Shown here: positions 56,799-64,000 of the stretch, piece after piece
Position numbering within the stretch: the stretch's first letter is position 1
Layout of the letters: each line of letters begins with the position of its first letter
DNA from: DATAFF01 sp963744915
GTDB taxonomy: Bacteria; Pseudomonadota; Alphaproteobacteria; Rhizobiales; Aestuariivirgaceae
NCBI GenBank assembly: GCA_963744915.1
Contig: CAVUUY010000007.1
Span: 124,001-188,000, forward strand
DNA: 64,000 nucleotides
Direction: 5' to 3'
Notes under the pieces: model-generated
The model's input: the letters and a program-made list of their open reading frames with translations, nothing else
Database searches by the model: none
What the model was told of the DNA's origin: nothing
Program-made: the position numbers and the translations under genes

Positions 56799-59018
56799 AT
56801 GCGGGATATTCTACGGTCGGTCTTCCTTCTCCCCATCCTTCTGTTCCTGGCCGCACCGCCGCCGGCCCTGGCGCAGCAGCCCGACGAGAAGCGCATCGCG
56901 CTGGTCATCGGCAATGCCGGCTACCAGGCGGGCAAGCTGGCGACCCCGGCCAACGACGCCGGTCTTGTTGCCCAGACCTTGCAGGCTGCCGGCTTCGACG
57001 TGGTCGGTGCCCGCGATCTCGACCAGGAATCGCTGCGGCGGGCCTTCAAGGACTTCCTCGAGAAAGCCTCGTCCTCCGGACCCAACACGGTCGCATTCAT
57101 CTATCTGAGCGGCTACGGCCTGCAGCTCGAGGGTGAGAACTACTTCGTGCCGGTCGATGCAACGATTGCCCGCGATCTCGACGTGCCGACCCAGGCGGTT
57201 CGCCTCTCCGACTATACGCGGCCGCTCAATTCCCTCAACCTCAAGGCCACGATCCTGGTGCTCGACGCAAGCCGCCAGCATCCGTTTGCCAAGGCCGGAA
57301 CGCCCCTTGCCGGCGGCCTCGCGCTTGTCGACCCGCCGCCGAACGCGCTCGTCGCCTTCTCCACCGCGCCGGGCACGATCGCGCCCGATCCCAAGGAGGG
57401 ATCATATGGGCCCTATGCCCAGGCCCTGACCGAAATGCTGCGCGAGGGCGGAGTGAAGCTCGACGAGCTGTTCGAACGGGTGCGGCTGCGGGTCAACGCC
57501 ACCACCAAAGGCGCCGCGGTGCCGTGGAACGCCAGCAATATCGAGGTTCCCATCGTCATCCTCGAGCGCGGCGCCGATGCGCCTCCGGCGACGGCGACCG
57601 ACGAGAAGGCACCCTCGATTACCGATGAAGCCATTGCCGATCTCGGACCGAAGGAGGCCTATATCGCGGCGGTGAACCGCGATACGATCGAGGCCTACCA
57701 GGAATTCATCGCCGCTTTCCCGGAGGATCCCCTGGCCAAGCGCGCGCGGGCGCTGCTCGCGGCACGCCGCGAGGCGGTGACCTGGCGGAAGACCCGGGCC
57801 AGCGATACGGCGGCGGCCTATTGGTCCTATCTCCAGCGCTATCCGAAGGGGCCGCATGCGAGCGACTGTCGGCGCCGGCTGGGCTATCTGTCGGCCGAGC
57901 TCAGCCCGCCGCCGGCCTTCGATCCGATCGAATACGACGTGCCGCCGCCGCCGCCCGAAGAAATCGCCTATGTCGATCAGCCGGAGATCGTCTTCGATGA
58001 TCCCGCATATGACTTCGTGCCGCCACCGCCGCCGCCGCTCTACTGGCTGCCTCCGCAACCGGTCTACATCGTCGAGCTGCCGCCACCGCCGCCGCCGATC
58101 GAAATCTTCGTGCTGCCGGTTCCGGTGTTCGTGCCGATCCCGGTCTATGTCCACGCCCCGCTCTACGTGGTGCGGCCGCCGCGCAACGTCTATTTCGAGA
58201 ACATGCATGACGAGGTCGTCTTCAACAACGTCAACAACACCGTCATCATCAAGGATCGCGGCGGCCGCACCAGGACCTTCGCCAATCGCCGTGACGACCT
58301 GCGCAAGGACGATCGCTCCTTTGCGCTTGCACCGTCATTGCCGCCGTCGGTGGTCGGCGGTGGCAAGGGTTTCGACAACCGCCGGAAGAAAATGGGCGGC
58401 TTCGAGGTACCCATCGAGCCCGGCAAGGCCGGCCGGCGGAGCAATTCCGAAGCGGCAATCGGCGGGCCCGAGGATCGGCCGAAACGAGGTGGCAAGCGCG
58501 AGAGGTTCGGCAAGCGATCCGGCGGCTCGTTGATCGACGCGCTGCAATCGCCCGACGGAATCTCTCTCGACCGGCAGCGCCTGAACGCCATGAAGTCGCA
58601 GGCGCGCCGAAAGCTCAAGGCGAATATGGACCAGGGCCGGGGCAGGGATCTGCAGGACGCGATCTTGGAAGAGGGATCGCGGGCCTCGCGCCGGATCGAG
58701 CGATTGAACCGCAAGCAGGAGTCCGTCGGCCGGGAGTTCCGCGAGCGGCGCCGCCGCTCCTATGACGGTCCCTCGCAATCACTCGCCGAGGAGGAGCAGG
58801 GCCAAAGCGTGGGCTTGGAAAGCTCCGGCGGACGCAAGGGTCGTGGCGGCTGGCGAAAGGCGCAGCAGCGTGAATTCCGCGCCGGCCGGGACCAGGCGGG
58901 CCAGGACTCCATGGGCGACGCCAATTCCGGCCACGGGGATGATCGGCGCAACCGCAAACGATCGCGCGGCAACGGCAATGGCGGTTGCGGCGCCTCCGAC
59001 CAACCGCCGTGCAATTGA
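56799..59018 (+). CDS. Caspase-like protein lacking both catalytic residues, with proline-rich and basic tail
   Basis: 739 residues from MRDILRSVF. Signal peptide ends at ALAQ. The p20 caspase-fold domain follows (KRIALVIGNAGYQAG..LATPANDA). The catalytic His position (usually SGHG) reads SGYG (Tyr106), and the catalytic Cys position (usually LDACR) reads LDASR (Ser158), so proteolysis is not expected. C-terminal to it are a helical-repeat stretch, a PPPP-rich region (residues ~365-470) and a basic, low-complexity tail. Probably a periplasmic binding or scaffold protein. Confidence 0.87.
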   Translation: MRDILRSVFLLPILLFLAAPPPALAQQPDEKRIALVIGNAGYQAGKLATPANDAGLVAQTLQAAGFDVVGARDLDQESLRRAFKDFLEKASSSGPNTVAFIYLSGYGLQLEGENYFVPVDATIARDLDVPTQAVRLSDYTRPLNSLNLKATILVLDASRQHPFAKAGTPLAGGLALVDPPPNALVAFSTAPGTIAPDPKEGSYGPYAQALTEMLREGGVKLDELFERVRLRVNATTKGAAVPWNASNIEVPIVILERGADAPPATATDEKAPSITDEAIADLGPKEAYIAAVNRDTIEAYQEFIAAFPEDPLAKRARALLAARREAVTWRKTRASDTAAAYWSYLQRYPKGPHASDCRRRLGYLSAELSPPPAFDPIEYDVPPPPPEEIAYVDQPEIVFDDPAYDFVPPPPPPLYWLPPQPVYIVELPPPPPPIEIFVLPVPVFVPIPVYVHAPLYVVRPPRNVYFENMHDEVVFNNVNNTVIIKDRGGRTRTFANRRDDLRKDDRSFALAPSLPPSVVGGGKGFDNRRKKMGGFEVPIEPGKAGRRSNSEAAIGGPEDRPKRGGKRERFGKRSGGSLIDALQSPDGISLDRQRLNAMKSQARRKLKANMDQGRGRDLQDAILEEGSRASRRIERLNRKQESVGREFRERRRRSYDGPSQSLAEEEQGQSVGLESSGGRKGRGGWRKAQQREFRAGRDQAGQDSMGDANSGHGDDRRNRKRSRGNGNGGCGASDQPPCN

Positions 59019-59041
59019 CCGGATCGCCTGCTCCCTGAGGG

Positions 59042-60824
59042 TCAAGTCTCCGCCGTTGGCAGGCCGCGGCGGGGCACCCCTTCGATGCGAATCTCCTCCG
59101 GCTCGCCCAGCTTGAGCTGCCCCTCTGCTGTCCGCAGCAGCGTGTGGATGTAGAAATGGGTGACGGCGTCGTCCTTCGCCTCCATCACCGGCGAAGGAGC
59201 GGAGACGATCGCGAGGCCCATGCACGTGCCGATCCAGTCGAAATGGCGGTGGCCATGCATCAGCACCACCCGGCCGGCCAGCGGCTGGAGCAGCCGGATC
59301 GTCCAATTGCCATTGATCAGGACCGTTCCGATCCGCATGGAGAGGCTCTTCGACTTGCGCGGAAATTCGACCAGGTGATGATGCAGCGCAATGATCCACC
59401 CGGCTTGGGGATATTGTGATGCAATGGTCCGAATCGACTTCAGCTGCTCGGCCGAGATCATGCCCAGCGCATTGGTGAAGGAGAAATGCGTGTCGGCATT
59501 CGAGTTGACCAGAATGACCCCGAGCCCGTCTTCCGAAGCGGGCGGCTGGATCATCGGAAACACGCGCGCCCACACGTCCTTCTGCTCGGCGTCGAGTTCG
59601 AGGCCGGCCGTGATTCGCATAATGCGCCATCCAGGTCAGATGCGGCGCCAGCGCTTGGTGAAGCGTTGAGCCCAGCCGATCCCTGGTCCGATCCATCACA
59701 TGCACCCGCTCGCCCTGCAGCGCGTAGATCGAAAACAGCGTGCGAAACTTTCTCAACCGCTTGTTGGGACTTCCCGGCAGGTCCAGGCGGGCCGGATTCG
59801 CCCGGTCGACGATGTTGACGTCGTGGTTGCCCGGCACCATCAGGATCCGCTCGGCGAGCCACGAATAAGGGCGCAGCGCATCGTGGAATTCGGCCCATTC
59901 GGTGGAGCGGCCGGCATCCGTCATGTCGCCGGTGACGAGGACGAGATCGATGGGTTTGGCCCTGTGGATGGCATCGAGCCTGGCCAGGACGCGCTTGAGC
60001 CGCTCGTTGCCTTGTGGCCCGGCGCGACCGCTTTCAATGCGGAATCCGTAAGTTTCGCCCACCACATGCAGGTCCGAGAGATGCGCTACCCGAAAGCTCC
60101 GGCCGGATGGCGCCGGCGCTGCGAATTGGCGGACGTCGTGCGGGTCGCCCGTCCGGGCGTCGGTCAGGCCCCAGACCAGCGAGGCGAGGGCCAGATAGGC
60201 GGCAACGAGCACCGTGCCATTGGCGACCGCGGCCACGATGAGCCGGCCCGGCGACGAGACATCGATCGCAGCCGCGACGAACCGTGCGCTTGGCCAGGCG
60301 ATGAGCACGGCCACCGCGGCGAGCGCGAACAGCAGGATGCCGGCGCCTGCCGCAGCGAAGGCCCGGAGCCTCGCCCGCGCCATGCCGCGCGCCTGCGGCA
60401 TCAACGCCTCGCTCAGCTGGCGGATGACCTCGCGGAACATGACGTAGATCGGTTGGATGACGATGGCGTTGAGCGACCAGAAGCTCTGCTCCGCCAGCCG
60501 GAACAGGCGAAGGCCGCCGAACCAGCCGACGGCCAGGGCAACAAGCAGCAGCAGCAGGGGCCACACGTCGAGAACGGAGGACGGAAAGGTCCGCGATACC
60601 AGCTGCAGCCAGACGGATACCACCAGCGGGGCGATTCCCAGGAGAAATCCGGGCACGAAAATCAGCGCTGCCGACACTACCAGCAGGCGCGGCAGGCTGA
60701 TCTCGACAAGGAGGGATCCGGCCATGCCGATGAGCGAGCGCGTCTTGGTGCTCGAGGCATCATCCTCGATGTCGCCCGCGTGCGGATCGACCACCGGCAT
60801 TGCAGAGTCCGTCCTGTTCTTCAC
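59042..60824 (-). pseudogene. Membrane-anchored calcineurin-type metallophosphatase, single frameshift
   Basis: The N-terminal ~230 residues include several transmembrane helices; the phosphoesterase domain follows, with HLSDLHV, GDMTDAG, VPGNHD, ALHHH and HGHRH supplying the two-metal site. Probable phosphodiesterase or pyrophosphatase acting near the membrane; substrate unknown. The frame breaks near 59625 (around GCGCATTATGCG); joining both parts gives a full-length enzyme with every metal ligand. Error and recent decay are both possible. Twenty bases before trpE stop on the same strand. Confidence 0.8.
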
Positions 60825-60843
60825 CCCTGGCCGGCGGTCATGC

Positions 60844-62367
60844 TCATTGCCCGCGCACCGACCGGCCGGCGAAGCGGACCGCTTCCTCCGCTGCCCGGAA
60901 CAGGGCCTTGGCCTTGTTCACGCATTCCGTCTGCTCGCTCTCGGGCACGCTGTCGGCGACCACGCCGGCTCCTGCCTGGACGTACATCTTGCCGTTCGTG
61001 ACGATCGCCGTCCGCAGCACGATGCAGGTGTCCATGTCGCCATTCGACGAGAAATAGCCGACGCAGCCGGCATAGGGACCGCGCTTCTCCTTTTCCAGCT
61101 CGTCGATGATCTCCATGGCGCGGACCTTCGGCGCGCCCGATACGGTGCCGGCCGGAAAGCCGGCGCACAGCGCATCGATGGCATCGAACTTGGCCGTGTC
61201 GAGATCGCCCTCGACATTGGAAACGATATGCATCACCTGGCTGTAGAATTCGAGGATGAACTGGTCGGTGACCTTGACGCTGCCGATCCGCGCCACCCTG
61301 CCGACATCGTTGCGCCCGAGGTCGAGCAGCATCAGGTGCTCGGCTCTCTCCTTCTCGTCGCTGAGCAGCTCGTCGGCCAGGGCCTTGTCCTCGCGCGGCG
61401 TGGCACCGCGTCGCCTCGTGCCGGCGATCGGCCTGATGGTGATCCTGCCATCGCGCACCCTGACCAGGATCTCGGGCGACGACCCGATGAGCGAGAACGA
61501 ATCGAAGTCGAGATAGTAGAGGAAGGGCGACGGATTGACCCGCCGCAGCGCCCGATAGAGCGCGATCGGGGGAAGCGGAAAATCGGTCTCGAACCGCTGC
61601 GACAGCACCGCCTGGAAGATATCGCCGGCGGCGATGTAGTCCTTGGCCTTGAGCACCATCGCGCAATATTCGTCCGGCGACGTGTTGGAGCGCGCCGCGC
61701 CGATCGGCAGGGCATGCGGATCATCGAGCGCCCGCTGGTCGAGCGGTCGGTCGAGCCCGTCCACGACGCTTTCGAGGCGCTCGCAGGCCCTGGCATAGGC
61801 GGCCCGCGCCGAGCTCGCATGGTCGGGGAAGACCGGCGTCACCAGCGTGACCTCGTCCTTCACCGAATCGAAGATGCACATGACCGTCGGCCGCATCATG
61901 ATGCCGTCGGGCAGGGCGAGCGGGTCGCGATTGGCCGGCGGCAGGCGCTCCATCAGCCGCACCATGTCGTAGCCCATATAGCCGAAGAGACCGGCCGCCA
62001 TGGGCGGCAGATCGTGCGACAGTGCGATGCGGCTTTCCGCGACGAGGGCTCTGAGCGACTGCAGCGGGCTGCCCTCGCACGCGGTGAACGGCCCGGTCGG
62101 GTCGTGCCGCGCCTGACGGTTGATCTCGGCCTTGCCGTCCCGCGTCCGCCAGATCAGGTCGGGACGCACCCCGATCATCGAATAGCGGCCTCTGACGGCG
62201 CCGCCTTCCACCGATTCGAGCAGGAAGCAATAATGCCCGTCGCGGGCGAGCTTGAGCATAGCCGAGACGGGCGTCTCGAGATCGGAGACGAGGCGGGTCC
62301 ATACGACCTGCGACGAGCCCTGGTCGTATGACTTGGCAAAGGAGTCGAAGTCGGGCGCTGTGGTCAT
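60844..62367 (-). CDS. trpE: Anthranilate synthase component I
   Basis: 507 residues. It converts chorismate to anthranilate. The tryptophan feedback site is in LLESVEGG; the chorismate-binding region includes IRPIAGTRRRGATPREDKAL, LMLLDLGRNDVGR and GTVSGAPKVRAMEII. Length normal. It follows ppiD with a 35-base gap. No leader peptide with tandem Trp codons was found in that gap. Confidence 0.96.
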   Translation of the reverse strand: MTTAPDFDSFAKSYDQGSSQVVWTRLVSDLETPVSAMLKLARDGHYCFLLESVEGGAVRGRYSMIGVRPDLIWRTRDGKAEINRQARHDPTGPFTACEGSPLQSLRALVAESRIALSHDLPPMAAGLFGYMGYDMVRLMERLPPANRDPLALPDGIMMRPTVMCIFDSVKDEVTLVTPVFPDHASSARAAYARACERLESVVDGLDRPLDQRALDDPHALPIGAARSNTSPDEYCAMVLKAKDYIAAGDIFQAVLSQRFETDFPLPPIALYRALRRVNPSPFLYYLDFDSFSLIGSSPEILVRVRDGRITIRPIAGTRRRGATPREDKALADELLSDEKERAEHLMLLDLGRNDVGRVARIGSVKVTDQFILEFYSQVMHIVSNVEGDLDTAKFDAIDALCAGFPAGTVSGAPKVRAMEIIDELEKEKRGPYAGCVGYFSSNGDMDTCIVLRTAIVTNGKMYVQAGAGVVADSVPESEQTECVNKAKALFRAAEEAVRFAGRSVRGQ

Positions 62368-62402
62368 GGCTCAGGTCGCAATGGTAGGAGGTCGGGCAGG
62401 CT

Positions 62403-64000
62403 TCAGCCGCTTTGTCCGTTGACCTGTTGCCAGAGCGCGTCGTTCAGGCTCACGCCGAGATCGTGCTGCAGCTCGGCAAGATAAAGCGACGAGATGTCGG
62501 TGGACAGGCTCTCCGACAGAAGCTCGGTAATCTTGCGGACATCCGCCGAGCTGGCGTCGAAGGGCTGGGTCATGACCGGCGTCGACTGCATGATCTTGGC
62601 ATGCTTTCCGTCGCCTTCGAGCGCCGAGGCGAAGCCGTTTTCCGGCACCGCGAACAGGGCCGCGACGGCGGCAGTGTCGAACGCCTCGGACGACTGGCCC
62701 CGCTTGATGCCGTTCTGGGTCTTGACCTCGCTTGCCTGTTCGCGCGCCAAGTCCTCGAGCTTGGTCCCTTGCTCGGCCCGCTTGACCAGCCCCTTCGCCG
62801 CCTCGGTCAGCTTCTCGCGCCGCTGCCGGTCGGTCCAGGCCTGCGCCACCTCGGGCTTCGCCACTTCGAACGGCTTGCGCTGCGCCGGCTTGACCTCGCG
62901 AACCTCGTACCAGATGAAGCCGTCGTCGCTGGTGCTGAGCGGCTCGTTGTCGACGCCGACATCGCTTTCGAAGGCCGCCTTCAGGAGTTCCGACTTGACC
63001 GGCATGTCGGGGACGTCCTTGCCGTCGAGCCCGGTGCCGTTGCGGTCCATCGGCCCGAACACCTTGAGCGGCAGCTTGTTCTCACGGGCCACTTCCTCGA
63101 GCGTCGCACCGCCGCCGCGCCCGTCCTCGATCTTGCCGTGCAGATCGATGATGACGTCGCGGGCGCGCTCGAGCTGAAGCTCGTTGCGCAGCGTGTCCTT
63201 CACCTCGTCGAACGACCGCTCGCGGCCGGGCTCGATATTGCTTGCCTTCACCAGGAACACCGACAGCCGCCCCTGCACCGGCTGGCTGACCTCGCCATCC
63301 TTCAGGGCGAAAGCGACATCGGCAACTGCCGGGTCGCGCATCTCCTCCTTGCTGACCTTGTCGAGCACCGTGTCCTTGTCGGTGAAGCCGCGATCGGTGG
63401 CGACGGTCGCGAATGGTGTTCCCCCCATGATCCGGGTGTGGGCCTTTTGCGCTTCCTCGAGCGTCGGGAAGGGGATGCGCTCGATTCGCCGCCGCTCCGG
63501 GATGGCGTATTTCTGCTTGCGCTTGTCATATTCCTTGGCGAGCTCGTCGTCCTTGACGGTGATCGACGGCGCGACGCTGTCAGGCGTCACTGCGACCATC
63601 GCCACCGTCCGGCGCTCTGGTACCGAGAAGCTCTCCGGGTGACTGTCGTAAAAGGATTTGAGGTCGCTGTCCGATGGCGCCGGCACGACGATCTTCTCGC
63701 TGCTGATGACGAAATATTTGGCGTCGCGCTGCTCATTGCCGTGGCGCCAGGCGATCTGCGCCATCGTCTTTGGAATCGCGGTGCCGCTCGTCAGGGCATC
63801 GACGATGCCGCCGGCCAGCAGGTTCTCCTTCTCCAGCCGCACCACCTCGCCCTCGCTCAGGCCGTTGCGTTCGAGTATCTGCCGGAACCGGTTGGGGTCG
63901 AACTGGCCGTCGGGCCCCTGGAACGCCTTGTTGGCGGCGATCCGCTCGGCGATCATTGCATCGGAAATCGCAAGCCCGAGGCTGGACGCCTGGGCATCGA
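62403..64000 (-). CDS. ppiD: Peptidylprolyl isomerase PpiD/SurA-like, N-terminus beyond right edge
   Basis: C-terminal ~530 residues of a PpiD-type periplasmic folding factor: SurA_N-like segment (ISDAMIAERIAANKAFQG), a central parvulin-like domain (EAQKAHTRIMGGTPFATVA..) and an extended C-terminal region. Reading continues in frame to the window edge, so the membrane anchor and start lie outside. Its place before trpE matches Brucella and Mesorhizobium. Confidence 0.88.
   Translation of the reverse strand, partial: DAQASSLGLAISDAMIAERIAANKAFQGPDGQFDPNRFRQILERNGLSEGEVVRLEKENLLAGGIVDALTSGTAIPKTMAQIAWRHGNEQRDAKYFVISSEKIVVPAPSDSDLKSFYDSHPESFSVPERRTVAMVAVTPDSVAPSITVKDDELAKEYDKRKQKYAIPERRRIERIPFPTLEEAQKAHTRIMGGTPFATVATDRGFTDKDTVLDKVSKEEMRDPAVADVAFALKDGEVSQPVQGRLSVFLVKASNIEPGRERSFDEVKDTLRNELQLERARDVIIDLHGKIEDGRGGGATLEEVARENKLPLKVFGPMDRNGTGLDGKDVPDMPVKSELLKAAFESDVGVDNEPLSTSDDGFIWYEVREVKPAQRKPFEVAKPEVAQAWTDRQRREKLTEAAKGLVKRAEQGTKLEDLAREQASEVKTQNGIKRGQSSEAFDTAAVAALFAVPENGFASALEGDGKHAKIMQSTPVMTQPFDASSADVRKITELLSESLSTDISSLYLAELQHDLGVSLNDALWQQVNGQSG

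Noticed and set aside
62368..62402. Trp attenuator leader before trpE
   Set aside because: Only 35 bases, no open frame with tandem Trp codons and no paired hairpins.

Overview
The window reads as a high-GC alphaproteobacterial chromosome, most likely from the Hyphomicrobiales (Rhizobiales). The support is gene order and protein families: dapA-smpB-NYN-folK-rpoZ-rel-acpS-lepB-rnc-era-recO, then pyrH-frr-uppS-cdsA-dxr-rseP-bamA-fabZ, then gltA-gltX-comEC-lexA-moeA-moaC-trpC-trpD-trpG and trpE-ppiD. It also has alpha-type porins, a LexA box of the alphaproteobacterial type (GTTC-N7-GTTC), and a palindromic repeat of a kind scattered through rhizobial genomes. No rRNA, tRNA or CRISPR array was recognised.

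Layout. 1-3.2 kb: a peptide-type ABC transporter (dual ATPase, then substrate-binding protein running off the left edge), broken by many frameshifts. 3.4-7.1 kb: class III nucleotide cyclase (one frameshift), aminotransferase, quinone oxidoreductase. 7.1-19.7 kb: an envelope-flavoured accessory region with a lipoprotein serine protease, two TPR-sulfotransferases, two paralogous porins sharing a leader element, a SET-domain protein, a TPR protein, and a three-gene set built around a BON-OmpA protein with a long proline-rich repeat. 19.7-31.3 kb: lytic transglycosylase and the dapA-to-recO housekeeping block. 31.3-35 kb: methylmalonyl-CoA epimerase, DUF1467 protein, acyl-CoA carboxylase alpha subunit, a lipoprotein and acylphosphatase. 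35-44 kb: leuD and the pyrH-to-fabZ envelope and isoprenoid block. 44-50 kb: gltA, gltX, comEC (frameshifted), lexA. 50-51.3 kb: insertion scars (an IS1595-type remnant and a 271-bp element with TA target duplication). 51.4-64 kb: moeA, moaC and the trp genes, with trpE separated from trpG by an aldo/keto reductase, a caspase-like protein lacking both catalytic residues, and a membrane metallophosphatase. ppiD runs off the right edge.

How the genes work together. The central blocks cover lysine and cell-wall precursor supply (dapA), trans-translation (smpB), the stringent response (rel, rpoZ), protein export and RNA processing (lepB, rnc, era), isoprenoid, phospholipid and outer-membrane assembly (uppS, cdsA, dxr, rseP, bamA, fabZ), the TCA cycle, SOS control, molybdopterin synthesis and tryptophan synthesis.

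Most notable points: the lipid A genes (lpxD, lpxA, lpxI, lpxB) expected around fabZ are absent from this locus; the caspase-like protein is a pseudo-enzyme; both porins carry an identical 16-nt leader element at the same distance from their starts; and frameshifts concentrate in the first 4.1 kb, comEC and the metallophosphatase, which may be gene decay or consensus errors.
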